From positions 1-16,025 of the forward strand of contig CAJWLI010000009.1 in NCBI GenBank assembly GCA_913043075.1: a stretch of DNA of 16,025 nt, given 5' to 3'. Positions 1 through 6,984 of the stretch are shown in pieces (the stretch's first letter is position 1; every line of letters begins with the position of its first letter). Source of the stretch: an uncultured Gammaproteobacteria bacterium (lineage in GTDB: Bacteria; Pseudomonadota; Gammaproteobacteria; Pseudomonadales; Azotimanducaceae). Position numbers and translations under genes: made by a program. The notes beneath the pieces are model-generated. The model was given only the letters and a program-made list of their open reading frames with translations, did no database searches and was not told the origin of the DNA.

Positions 1-177
1 GAGATTGTATCTGCTGTGATATCGAACACCTCTATAAGGGTGAATAAAACTCTAGACGAGATTTTTTCTCTTAGTCTAATTTGAGGTCTCACTTAAACGG
101 GAGCACCGTCATGGAGGCATAAAGAGAGAGAAGTTCGCCAGACAAAGGAGCTATCTAAATAAATTCCTCGAATATTT
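1..177. other. Left flank without a convincing gene
   Basis: No complete gene is supported here. Frame 1 of the plus strand is open from the window edge to a TGA at 82-84 (27 codons), so this could be the 3' end of a gene lying outside the window, but so short a piece cannot be judged. A bulged hairpin is visible at 54-77 (AGAC-GAGA pairing with TCTC-TTA-GTCT around a T-rich loop). An SD-like AAAGGAG at 144-150 is followed by stop codons and no ATG, so I assign it no gene. Confidence 0.4.
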
Positions 178-206
178 TTGACAGATCGCCGACTTGAGGC
201 TATAAA
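178..206 (+). promoter_or_regulatory. Near-consensus sigma70 promoter
   Basis: The -35 box TTGACA (178-183) matches the consensus 6/6. A 17-nt spacer (184-200) leads to the -10 box TATAAA (201-206), a 5/6 match. This is the strongest promoter seen in the window. It predicts a transcript start near 213 reading rightward into a region with no good ORF but with a strong terminal hairpin at 377-420. It therefore probably drives a small RNA. Confidence 0.65.
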
Positions 207-297
207 AAGGCCTGATCGTTTTCCGAATAGCGGAAAAAGTGTTGCCGACTCTTTTCAGGGGAGAGCGGTTTACATCTCCAAAAACACCCTGGCCGCT

Positions 298-311
298 AAA
301 GGAGGTGATCC
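298..311 (+). promoter_or_regulatory. Extended Shine-Dalgarno / 16S-tail complement without an ATG
   Basis: AAAGGAGGTGATCC is the full complement of the conserved bacterial 16S rRNA 3' end (GGATCACCTCCTTT), far longer than a usual SD. No ATG follows within 20 nt; only ATC (313) and ATT (317) lie at plausible spacing. CATCTCC at 273-279 can pair with GGAGGTG at 301-307 (7 bp, one G-U) and hide it, while GGAGA at 260-264 can pair with TCTCC at 275-279 and release it. Its role is unknown: ribosome binding, a CsrA-type decoy, or leadered translation from a non-ATG start. Confidence 0.5.
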
Positions 312-376
312 CATCAATTATCAGTCTAAGAGGGGAGCCTTCGAGCCCAATCGGCTTTAAGGTTCCTCATGTGGCG

Positions 377-420
377 TGAGCATAAGGGCTTAAATCTGTA
401 TAATTTAAGCCCTTATCTCA
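377..420. terminator. Long terminal hairpin between small RNA and nhaB
   Basis: TGAG (377-380), a bulged C (381) and ATAAGGGCTTAAAT (382-395) pair with ATTTAAGCCCTTAT (403-416) and CTCA (417-420) around a 7-nt loop. The 14-bp core is perfect. It lies between the candidate small RNA (+) and the 3' end of nhaB (-), so it could stop both. Neither side carries a proper T-run, so it is not a textbook intrinsic terminator and may instead act as a 3'-end stabiliser. Confidence 0.55.
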
Positions 421-468
421 TCTAAACGCGCATAAAATTGAAAATATATCGGCAACACCGAGAACGAG

Positions 469-1983
469 TTACAAGAAGTAAATTACAGAGAGCAACCCGA
501 CCGTGCTTAAAACCACTGTGTAGGGCGACGCCATAATCACCATTCTCATATACGAGAGATTAATCAACGGTGCTAATGAAGACGTAAGCAAAAACAAAAA
601 CGCCGCTTGGCCGTTCGGCGTGGCAATGGACGGGATGTTAGTGCCTGTATTCACAGCTACTGCCAGTTTGTCGAACTGATCCCGCGATATCATTCCTGTA
701 TCCAATGCAGCCTTGATTTCATTTATGTACACGGTAGCTACAAAAACGTTGTCGCTTATCATTGAGAGAACTCCGTTGGCAACAAAGAAAAGTGGTGCTT
801 GGAGATCAACACTTTGCGCGAGCACATAAACTATAATTGGATCAAATAAGTCTTGATCGTGGATGACTCCAACGATGCAGAAGAAAACGACCAATAAAGC
901 AGTAAACGGAAGAGCTTCATTAAAAGCCGGGCCAAGATCATGCTCTTCGGTAACACCCTTGAAAGCGGTGAGCAAGACTATAACCCCCAAACCAATAATC
1001 CCAACTTCAGCAACGTGAAGTGCCAGAGCAATGATTAATAAAACTCCTACGATTGATTCAATCAGAAGGTCTGTTTTGTCCTTATCAGTTAAGTTGCTTT
1101 TCCGGAAATCGCTGTAGCGTTCAAATATCTCTTTGATTTCAGATGGTAACTGGGTACCAAAACCCGCAATTTTTAACTTCTCAACAGAAAAACATGTAAT
1201 CATTCCGGCAAAGAAAACAGGCACAGTGATTGGTGACATTACCACTAGAAATTCTATAAATGTCCAGTCAGCTACGTTCGCAATCAGCAAATTCTGTGGT
1301 TCTCCAACTATTGTGCAAACTCCCCCAAGAGCTGTCCCTACAACTCCATGCATTAATAGATTTCTGAGAAAGGATTTGAAATTCTCCTGCTGATCCCGAC
1401 CTAGGCTATTTAAAGACGAGTCATCAAGATAGTTATGGTCATCGTCAAAACCCTTGCCCGATGTGGCTAGGTGGAATATTCGATAGAACCCAATACCAAC
1501 ACCGATTAGCACTGCTGTGACAGTTAACGCATCTAAAAATGCGGAAAGAAACGCAGCAACAAAACAAAATAACAACGAAAGTAAAACTTTAGACTCTATC
1601 TGAAGAAACAATCTGGTGAAGATAGCTAGCATTAAATTCTTCATAAAGTAGATGCCTGCCACCATAAATACGAGCAGGAGAATTACCTCAAGATTATTTT
1701 CGACTTCATGCATCAGGGTATAAGGATTAGTCAATCCCAAAAACAATGACTGAATCGCAAGCAATCCTCCTGGCTGTAGGGGATAACATTTTAATGCTAA
1801 AGCAAGTGTGAAAATAAACTGGATAAGCAAAACCCAACCCATAATAAATCCACCTTCAAAATTCAGCTGATTCAAAAACCAAAGAAGAAAAGGATTTAAT
1901 ATTAGGAAGGCAATTATAGTTTTTTTGTACCAGTTTGGAGAGTGTCCTAAGAAAGAACTATAAATATTTTTTAAAAACGGCAT
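469..1983 (-). CDS. nhaB: Na+/H+ antiporter NhaB
   Basis: Inner-membrane antiporter that exports Na+ in exchange for protons, serving pH and salt homeostasis. The 504-residue product is very hydrophobic along its length and follows E. coli NhaB closely by memory, with stretches such as FLDALTVTAVLIGVG, VGTALGG, VGEPQNL, SDNVFVATVYINEIKAA and NTGTNIPSIATPNGQAAF. The start chosen is ATG at 1983: it gives the family N-terminus (MPFLKN...FLGHSPNWYK) and has CAGGT about 7 nt upstream. The frame stays open to a TTG at 2031, but that adds 16 residues absent from the family and has no RBS. It ends about 8 residues short of the 513 of E. coli. The gene is divergent from the HD-domain gene and is followed by the 377-420 hairpin. 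Confidence 0.97.
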   Translation of the reverse strand: MPFLKNIYSSFLGHSPNWYKKTIIAFLILNPFLLWFLNQLNFEGGFIMGWVLLIQFIFTLALALKCYPLQPGGLLAIQSLFLGLTNPYTLMHEVENNLEVILLLVFMVAGIYFMKNLMLAIFTRLFLQIESKVLLSLLFCFVAAFLSAFLDALTVTAVLIGVGIGFYRIFHLATSGKGFDDDHNYLDDSSLNSLGRDQQENFKSFLRNLLMHGVVGTALGGVCTIVGEPQNLLIANVADWTFIEFLVVMSPITVPVFFAGMITCFSVEKLKIAGFGTQLPSEIKEIFERYSDFRKSNLTDKDKTDLLIESIVGVLLIIALALHVAEVGIIGLGVIVLLTAFKGVTEEHDLGPAFNEALPFTALLVVFFCIVGVIHDQDLFDPIIVYVLAQSVDLQAPLFFVANGVLSMISDNVFVATVYINEIKAALDTGMISRDQFDKLAVAVNTGTNIPSIATPNGQAAFLFLLTSSLAPLINLSYMRMVIMASPYTVVLSTVGLLSVIYFL

Positions 1984-2057
1984 TAGTTTACCTGCGGATT
2001 TAACTGTTGAATTTCGCCAAAACCTAAGCAATAAGGTTTAAAGGGCGTTAGAGTATC

Positions 2058-2085
2058 AGGATAAATTATTAAGCAGCTTTTTCAA
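2058..2085 (-). promoter_or_regulatory. Possible nhaB promoter
   Basis: On the minus strand TTGAAA (2085-2080, 5/6) is separated by 16 nt from TATCCT (2063-2058, 4/6). It would start transcription near 2051, leaving a leader of about 68 nt before the nhaB ATG. The -10 match is only moderate. Confidence 0.3.
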
Positions 2086-2121
2086 GATGCATTAGAGAAA
2101 CGTGGCAGCTAATAATATCAC

Positions 2122-2149
2122 TTGACTCTGCTAGACCACGGTTCACAAT
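2122..2149 (+). promoter_or_regulatory. Possible promoter of the HD-domain gene
   Basis: TTGACT (2122-2127, 5/6) lies 16 nt before CACAAT (2144-2149, 4/6). The predicted start near 2156 leaves a very short leader containing the purine-rich RBS before the ATG at 2170. Confidence 0.35.
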
Positions 2150-2169
2150 AGAAAGAGGCGGAAAATATT

Positions 2170-3030
2170 ATGTTCAACCCTTCTCTCATATTAATCGAAG
2201 CATTTATAAAAGAGCTTTGTTCTCTCTACGAGAAAATGCATGGGGAAAACACAGAGGACATTCATCTGATCCGTTCTTCAGCGCGAACTTCATTAGAAAT
2301 CATTGCAAACAGCGATGCCCCTTACCACGATCTAAATCATACCGTGATGGTGACTCTGGTAGGGACAGAAATTATTCGTGGAAAATCTCTTTTGGATGGA
2401 TACGTGACTCCAGAAGATTGGCTGCACTTTGTGATTTCACTGCTCAATCATGACATCGGTTACGTAAGGGGAATATGTGAGGGTGACGGTGATGGAAAAT
2501 ATGTTGCCGATTTGAATAAAGGCACAATATCTCCGCCTCCCGGCTCGACCGATGCTTCTCTTACTCCCTATCATATAGATCGAGCTAAGCTTTTTATTCA
2601 AAAACGCTATGGAGCGAATAAACGACTTAACGTTAAAAAAATTTGTGACAACATAGAAAGGACCCGCTTCCCGGTGCCTGCAGAAGATGACACAACCGAT
2701 TCCGGTGATTTTGCTGGGCTCATACGGGCGGCTGATCTAATCGGGCAACTGGGAGATCCTCAGTACCACAGAAAAATTTCCGCTTTGTATGCAGAATTTA
2801 AGGAAACGGGACAAGCGGCAAAAATGGGTTACCAATCTGCTGCGGATCTAAGAGCCGGTTACCCTAAATTTTTTTGGGAACTGGTCTCTCCGTACATATC
2901 TGAAGGAATTAAGTTTTTAAGAAGGACACAAACCGGACAGGCTTGGGTTCAAAATCTTTATGCAAATGTATTTAAAGAAGAGCACGATACCGAAGTTTAC
3001 GGCCCTGAGAGAGCCGGCAATAGAAACTGA
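2170..3030 (+). CDS. HD-domain / PDE-like metal-dependent phosphohydrolase
   Basis: A 286-residue soluble protein with no signal peptide or membrane segment. The HD superfamily metal ligands are visible: YHDLNHTVMV (52-61, H53 and H57), LLNHDIGYVRG (91-101, H94-D95), H135 in TPYHIDRAK, and D189 in RAADLIG. The YHxxxH spacing followed by NHD recalls the catalytic core of class I cyclic-nucleotide phosphodiesterases (YHNxxHA...HDxxH), so a phosphodiesterase or nucleotide phosphohydrolase activity is likely, but the substrate cannot be named. ATG 2170 is preceded by GAGGCGGAA, a reasonable RBS. It is divergent from nhaB and 115 bp upstream of the glycosyltransferase gene on the same strand; membership of that unit is uncertain. 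Confidence 0.8.
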   Translation: MFNPSLILIEAFIKELCSLYEKMHGENTEDIHLIRSSARTSLEIIANSDAPYHDLNHTVMVTLVGTEIIRGKSLLDGYVTPEDWLHFVISLLNHDIGYVRGICEGDGDGKYVADLNKGTISPPPGSTDASLTPYHIDRAKLFIQKRYGANKRLNVKKICDNIERTRFPVPAEDDTTDSGDFAGLIRAADLIGQLGDPQYHRKISALYAEFKETGQAAKMGYQSAADLRAGYPKFFWELVSPYISEGIKFLRRTQTGQAWVQNLYANVFKEEHDTEVYGPERAGNRN

Positions 3031-3145
3031 GGCGATCTTTCAATGTCTTTGTGTCAGATTCTTCTTTAGGTCACCGATTATCGTGGCATTCACTCGTCAA
3101 AGCCCCTAAAATCCAACGTCGCCCTCCCAAGCAAAAAGTCTAAAC

Positions 3146-4405
3146 GTGGAAAATAAAAGACTCAAAATATGTTTGCTCAGTTATAGAAGCAACCCTCGAA
3201 GCGGTGGTCAGGGCGTTTACATAAAGTTTTTAAGTAAAGCCCTTGTAGATTTGGGACATCAAGTAGATGTGATATCTTCAGAGCCTTTCCCTGAGTTAGA
3301 TAGCAGTGTAAAGCTGATCAAAATTTTTGGTTTGAATTTGTTTGAAAAAGGAAACCACGTCACCGCATTGAGATTTAAGCATTTGTTTTCTTTCACTGAC
3401 TTCTTTGAGTGGCTGAGCATGTTAACGGGTGGTTTCGCTGAGCCCTACACGTTTGGCCGAAGGGTTCTGAAGTATCTAAAAAATAATCACGCCGATTACG
3501 ATATAATTCATGACAATCAGAGCCTTAGTTATGCTTTGATAAGCCTAAAAAAAAAGGGTTGGCCTGTATTTGCCACGATACACCATCCTATCTCGTTGGA
3601 CCTCAAGATAGCCTTAGACCATGAAAAAAGATGGCAATATAAATTCCTGATCAATCGTTGGCATTATTTCCTGAGAATGCAGAAACGCGTTGCCCGACAG
3701 ATTGATCACATAGTTACAGTCTCCGAATCATCAAAAAAAGATATAACGAGGGACTTCAACGTTGCCAAAGAAAATATAACCGTGGTTAACAATGGAATCG
3801 ATACCGAAATTTTCAAACCATTGCCTCAAATAGAAAGGGTTGCTGAAACGATCATGACAACGTCTTCTGCAGACTCCCCTTTGAAAGGGCTGCCTTACCT
3901 TCTAAAAGCGGTCGCAGGGCTTACCGAAGAATTTCCAAATTTGCACTTAAATATTCTGGGTAAATTAAATCAGGGTGGGGCCGCATCAAAGTTGATCGAA
4001 GAACTCGAGTTAGGCAGTAAAGTATCTTTTTTCTCAGATATCTCAACGAGCGAAATAGTCATGCTCTACGCTAAAGCTTCTTGCGCGGTGGTTCCTTCGT
4101 TATATGAAGGATTTGGACTACCTGCAGGTGAAGCGATGGCTTGCGAGGTGCCTATCGTTTCAACTGACGGCGGTGCATTACCGGAGGTCGTAGGAGAAGC
4201 CGGGTTAATTGTTAGCACTGGAGATCACGAGGCTCTCGGAGAATCAATTGCCTATTTCCTAAGAAGCGCTGATCTGAGAAAAGAGTATGGAAAAAAAGGC
4301 CGAGAACGGATAGTAAAAAAGTTTAGTTGGTATCGCTGCGCGAAACAGATGGAATCTATCTACCTTAAATCATTAGAAACTTCAGGAATAGACTATGTCT
4401 CTTGA
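3146..4405 (+). CDS. GT4-family glycosyltransferase
   Basis: Retaining GT-B glycosyltransferase that would move a sugar from an NDP-sugar to an unknown acceptor at the cytoplasmic face. At 419 residues it has family length. The N-terminal domain begins KICLLSYRS with the glycine-rich SGGQGVY (19-25) near the acceptor/nucleotide site. A linker HIVTVSESSKKDI (188-200) and NNGIDTEIFKP (215-225) precede the C-terminal domain, where SLYEGFGLPAGEAMA (318-332) holds the E-x7-E motif (E321, E329), followed by DGGALPEVVG. The only reasonable start is GTG 3146, as the Rossmann strand begins at residue 7; its RBS is weak. The stop overlaps the next gene by 11 nt, so the two are probably translationally coupled. 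Sugar and acceptor are unknown. Confidence 0.9.
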   Translation: MENKRLKICLLSYRSNPRSGGQGVYIKFLSKALVDLGHQVDVISSEPFPELDSSVKLIKIFGLNLFEKGNHVTALRFKHLFSFTDFFEWLSMLTGGFAEPYTFGRRVLKYLKNNHADYDIIHDNQSLSYALISLKKKGWPVFATIHHPISLDLKIALDHEKRWQYKFLINRWHYFLRMQKRVARQIDHIVTVSESSKKDITRDFNVAKENITVVNNGIDTEIFKPLPQIERVAETIMTTSSADSPLKGLPYLLKAVAGLTEEFPNLHLNILGKLNQGGAASKLIEELELGSKVSFFSDISTSEIVMLYAKASCAVVPSLYEGFGLPAGEAMACEVPIVSTDGGALPEVVGEAGLIVSTGDHEALGESIAYFLRSADLRKEYGKKGRERIVKKFSWYRCAKQMESIYLKSLETSGIDYVS

Positions 4406-5114
4406 GACGATAAAATTAGAACACTTGAAGCTGAACGACAATGATAAACTTCTGGATTTGGGTTGTGGAGAAGGCAGACATGCCCTATCGGCGTACATTT
4501 CTAAGGAATTAAAAGTATACGCGGTAGACTTATCTATCAATGATCTGGGGACTACAAAAAATAGATTCAATGAATTTTTTGAAACTGACAACGAGAAAAA
4601 AACCTTATCTCTAGCGGCTGCGGACGCAAAACATCTTCCCTTTCAAGATAACACGTTTGACTCAGTGATCTGCTCTGAAGTGCTAGAACATATTCACGAC
4701 TACAAATCTGTTCTCTTGGAGATCTCCCGTGTTCTAAAAGATGGCGGCACAGCAGGTATCAGCGTCCCGAGGTTCTTCCCAGAGTGGATTTGTTGGAAAT
4801 TAAGCGACGCCTATCACGAAGTTAAAGGGGGACATATAAGGATTTTTAGAAAGTCCAATCTTCTTGCAGATATTGAAAAAACAGGTCTCAACTTCAAGAA
4901 GCTTCACTATGCTCATGCCCTCCATGTTCCTTATTGGTGGCTCAAGTGCTTATTTTGGCGAGAACCTAAAGAAAAAGAGGCCATGTTGGTGACACTCTAT
5001 CATCGATTTTTAGTGTGGGATCTCATGAAGAAACCCCTTATCTGTTTTTTTGCGGAAAAATTGCTTAATCCAATAATGGGAAAAAGTGTAGTTATGTATT
5101 TTCAAAAAAAATAG
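4395..5114 (+). CDS. Class I SAM-dependent methyltransferase (UbiE/type-11-like)
   Basis: A 239-residue Rossmann-fold methyltransferase. Motif I is LLDLGCGEGRHAL (19-31), the ribose-binding acidic residue sits in YAVDLS (42-47), then AADAKHLPF (75-83), and SEVLEHIHD (94-102) is the post-motif II signature of type-11 methyltransferases. The C-terminal 60 residues are rich in Trp, Phe and basic residues (PYWWLKCLFW) and could touch a membrane or lipid substrate. ATG 4395 lies inside the glycosyltransferase gene (11-nt overlap) and the stop is 10 nt before the toroid gene, so the three form one operon. The methyl acceptor is presumably the product or precursor handled by the neighbouring glycosyltransferase; that is inference. 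Confidence 0.88.
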   Translation: MSLETIKLEHLKLNDNDKLLDLGCGEGRHALSAYISKELKVYAVDLSINDLGTTKNRFNEFFETDNEKKTLSLAAADAKHLPFQDNTFDSVICSEVLEHIHDYKSVLLEISRVLKDGGTAGISVPRFFPEWICWKLSDAYHEVKGGHIRIFRKSNLLADIEKTGLNFKKLHYAHALHVPYWWLKCLFWREPKEKEAMLVTLYHRFLVWDLMKKPLICFFAEKLLNPIMGKSVVMYFQKK

Positions 5115-5124
5115 AGTACTCCTC

Positions 5125-6141
5125 ATGAAACCTCCGATTTCTTTAAAAGCTTTTCCAGAGAACTTTTTCGCGGAAACCGCAAACTATATAGCTAATGTTC
5201 AATGTGCTGATGGGAGCATTCCTTGGTTTAGAGATGGACCGATGGACCCCTGGGATCATATAGAGGCGCTTATGGGCTTAGCGATTGGAGGAAAGCATGA
5301 GCAAGCTAAAAAAGGTTTTGATTGGTTAAAAGAAAACCAACAAAAAAATGGTAGTTGGTTAGCGGCATATCGAGACGGAAGAATTGAGGACGGAACAAGA
5401 GCAGAAACAAATTACGTCGCATATATTGCGACCGGAGTATGGCATTTCCACCTAGTAACGGGCGATAAAAAATTTTTAACTGAAATGTGGGAGAGCGTCG
5501 CTCGAGCCATAGACTTTGTCCTAGAGCTTCAAGGATCAAATGGAGAAATTTTCTGGTGCCTTGATACAAAAAAAGGTGTTCAACATGATTGCCTGCTTAC
5601 AGGATGTTCTAGCATTTATAAATCACTAGAGTGTGCGATAGCGATTGGATCAGCTTTAAAGAAAAATACCGAAACATGGTCAATGGCACGGAATCGCCTT
5701 GGAATTGCTATTTCAGCCCACCCCGAATGCTTCGATCAAACCTGGACCTCGAAAGATAGGTATGCGATGGATTGGTTTTACCCAGTTCTCACCGGCGTTA
5801 TTAGAGATAAAGAGGCTTTAAAACGCATAAATAAACGATGGGACGAGTTTGTCGAAACTGGCTTGGGTTGTCGCTGCGTCAGCGATCAACCCTGGATCAC
5901 CGTAGCTGAAACCTGTGAGCTAGTATTAGCTCTAAATTGCATTGGAGACCGAAAAAGAGCTACGAGGTTGTTTAACTGGCTGAACCGATTTCGGGAGAAA
6001 GACGGCTCATATTGGACAGGCTATGTTTTCCCTGAAAAAGTGCTTTGGCCCGAGGAACGACCTACGTGGACAGCGGGAGCAATTTTGTTAGCAGCGGATG
6101 CCCTCACAATGAAGACAAAGGGATCAAATTTGTTTTCGTAG
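5125..6141 (+). CDS. Alpha/alpha-toroid protein (prenyltransferase/squalene-cyclase-like fold)
   Basis: A 338-residue protein without signal peptide. It carries spaced aromatic repeats typical of alpha/alpha-barrel toroids: DGSIPWF (29-35), NGSWL (75-79), NGEIFW (139-144) and DGSYWTGY (293-300), separated by amphipathic helices. Conserved-looking polar patches are DPWDHIEALMGL (41-52), DWFYPVLTG (216-224) and WITVAETCELVLAL (257-270). Such folds occur in prenyltransferase beta subunits, terpenoid cyclases and some glycoside hydrolases or lyases. I see no DxDD or clear DCTAE motif, so cyclase activity is not supported. ATG 5125 follows the methyltransferase stop by 10 nt. It may be an enzyme of, or a ligand-binding partner in, the glycosyltransferase/methyltransferase pathway. 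Function unassigned. Confidence 0.7.
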   Translation: MKPPISLKAFPENFFAETANYIANVQCADGSIPWFRDGPMDPWDHIEALMGLAIGGKHEQAKKGFDWLKENQQKNGSWLAAYRDGRIEDGTRAETNYVAYIATGVWHFHLVTGDKKFLTEMWESVARAIDFVLELQGSNGEIFWCLDTKKGVQHDCLLTGCSSIYKSLECAIAIGSALKKNTETWSMARNRLGIAISAHPECFDQTWTSKDRYAMDWFYPVLTGVIRDKEALKRINKRWDEFVETGLGCRCVSDQPWITVAETCELVLALNCIGDRKRATRLFNWLNRFREKDGSYWTGYVFPEKVLWPEERPTWTAGAILLAADALTMKTKGSNLFS

Positions 6142-6155
6142 TTTGCCACCATGCG

Positions 6156-6770
6156 CTAAATTCGCTCTAGGACCACAAGGGTCCTAACTCTGCGAATCTC
6201 AACAAATAAGCCTGAGCATAAGGCTAGCTTCATGATCTCGTGAGGAGCTTGACCGCCCTCTGACGGATCAAGAAATATATCGTGGATCGCAAGAAAGCCT
6301 CCTTTTCTGAGATGGCAACTCCAAGATCTGTAATCGTTAAGAGCTGCTTCCATTGAATGGCCCCCATCGATAAACACCATTCCAAGTGGGCCGACCCAGT
6401 TTCTAGCTACCGCTCCAGAGCTCGAAACGATTGGTATTACAGTCTCTGAGAGTCCGGCCATCTCAATATTTTTTCGAAACTCGGAAAAAGAATCCATTTG
6501 ATTACGCTTTACATCAAAAAGCTCCTTGTCGTGATAACCCTCTCCTGGCTGATGTTCTTCAGAGCCCCTATGATGATCAATTGCGTAAAGAGTATTATTA
6601 TTCTCAAGGCATGCAAGCCCTAGGTAAATTGTGCTTTTCCCACAATAACTACCTACTTCAAGAGCTGGACCTAAAGAGGCTATCTCCAGGCAACTCCTAT
6701 AAAGAATCTCGCCTTCCTCCGGATGTAAAAAACCTTTAACAGCATTTATTTCGATAGGAAGTTTGATCAT
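6156..6770 (-). CDS. Class I SAM-dependent methyltransferase (Methyltransf_24-like)
   Basis: A 204-residue protein. Motif I is ALEVGSYCGKST (36-47), followed by the acidic loop AIDHHRG (63-69) and MVFIDGGHSMEAALND (131-146), the characteristic IDGxHxYExxxxD-type segment of the CmcI/Methyltransf_24 group, then GGFLAIHDIF (157-166). This family methylates sugars, antibiotics and other small molecules, and the His/Asp-rich segments may bind a metal. ATG 6770 is only 2 nt after the TGA of the small membrane-protein gene, implying translational coupling. It converges on the toroid gene (14-nt gap), so it sits beside the glycosyltransferase unit although it belongs to the minus-strand molybdopterin operon. 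The substrate is unknown. Confidence 0.85.
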   Translation of the reverse strand: MIKLPIEINAVKGFLHPEEGEILYRSCLEIASLGPALEVGSYCGKSTIYLGLACLENNNTLYAIDHHRGSEEHQPGEGYHDKELFDVKRNQMDSFSEFRKNIEMAGLSETVIPIVSSSGAVARNWVGPLGMVFIDGGHSMEAALNDYRSWSCHLRKGGFLAIHDIFLDPSEGGQAPHEIMKLALCSGLFVEIRRVRTLVVLERI

Positions 6771-6772
6771 TT

Positions 6773-6952
6773 TCAGGATAGAAAAAAAATCGTTGAGTAA
6801 ATTGGAACCAAAAGAATCAACGCGTACGCACCAAGATTAAATATTCCCGGCCATTTATTCTTTTGACCAACAGGCAATAAATTCCCAGTTGTCATCCAAA
6901 GAATTGTCGAAAATATCAGAGAAAGAAGGACGCTCAGTATTATTAAACCCAT
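6773..6952 (-). CDS. Small two-helix membrane protein, 59 residues
   Basis: Read directly from the minus strand: ATG at 6952-6950, TGA at 6775-6773. The product begins MGLIILSVLLSLIFSTILW, a hydrophobic helix (about 2-20). A polar loop with GQKNKWPG follows, then a second hydrophobic stretch ALILLVPIYSTIFFLS (about 44-59) to the end. A clean AGGAG lies 10 nt before the ATG, in the gap after moeA, and the stop is 2 nt before the methyltransferase ATG. Position, RBS and composition argue for a real gene too short for common ORF cut-offs. I recognise no family. It may anchor the adjacent methyltransferase or serve the glycoconjugate pathway. Confidence 0.7.
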   Translation of the reverse strand: MGLIILSVLLSLIFSTILWMTTGNLLPVGQKNKWPGIFNLGAYALILLVPIYSTIFFLS

Positions 6953-6984
6953 TAGTATATTTCTCCTAATTATCTCTACTTCAG

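Larger units (their letters stand above)
213..420 (+). ncRNA. Candidate structured small RNA, about 205 nt
   Basis: The limits are inferred from a near-consensus promoter just upstream and a long terminal hairpin at the 3' end. Visible helices include TTTTCCG/CGGAAAA (219-225/231-237, 5-nt loop), GGAGA/TCTCC (260-264/275-279), AGCGG/CCGCT (264-268/293-297), a bulged GAGGG..CCTT/AAGGTTCCTC (330-341/359-368) enclosing AGCC/GGCT (344-347/353-356), and the terminal hairpin. Some of these are mutually exclusive, which suggests a switchable fold. Four GGA triplets (from 232, 260, 301 and 334) and a 14-nt complement of the 16S tail could bind CsrA/RsmA-type proteins or ribosomes. It does not match 6S, tmRNA, 4.5S or RNase P RNA signatures I know. 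Identity unknown; 5' and 3' ends are predictions. Confidence 0.5.

Noticed and set aside
297..315. Possible relic of a 16S rRNA 3' end on the minus strand
   Set aside because: Only the 14-nt tail matches. The bases that would precede it in 16S rRNA do not match helix 45 or the 1500-region, so a relic gene is not supported.
178..360. 60-codon ORF on the plus strand starting at TTG 178
   Set aside because: The TTG is the first half of a perfect -35 box, there is no RBS at the right distance, the product resembles nothing I know, and the stretch is dominated by hairpins.
213..420. tmRNA, 6S RNA or glycine riboswitch in the left intergenic region
   Set aside because: No tag frame with stop after an LAA-type end, no tRNA-like ends, no 6S closing-stem complementarity, and the glycine aptamer core blocks are absent.
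1984..2031. Longer NhaB start at TTG 2031
   Set aside because: It adds 16 residues not found in the family and lacks an RBS; ATG 1983 has CAGGT at good spacing.
6431..6739. 102-codon plus-strand ORF opposite the Methyltransf_24-like gene
   Set aside because: The minus-strand frame carries all SAM-binding motifs; the plus-strand product has no recognisable features or RBS.
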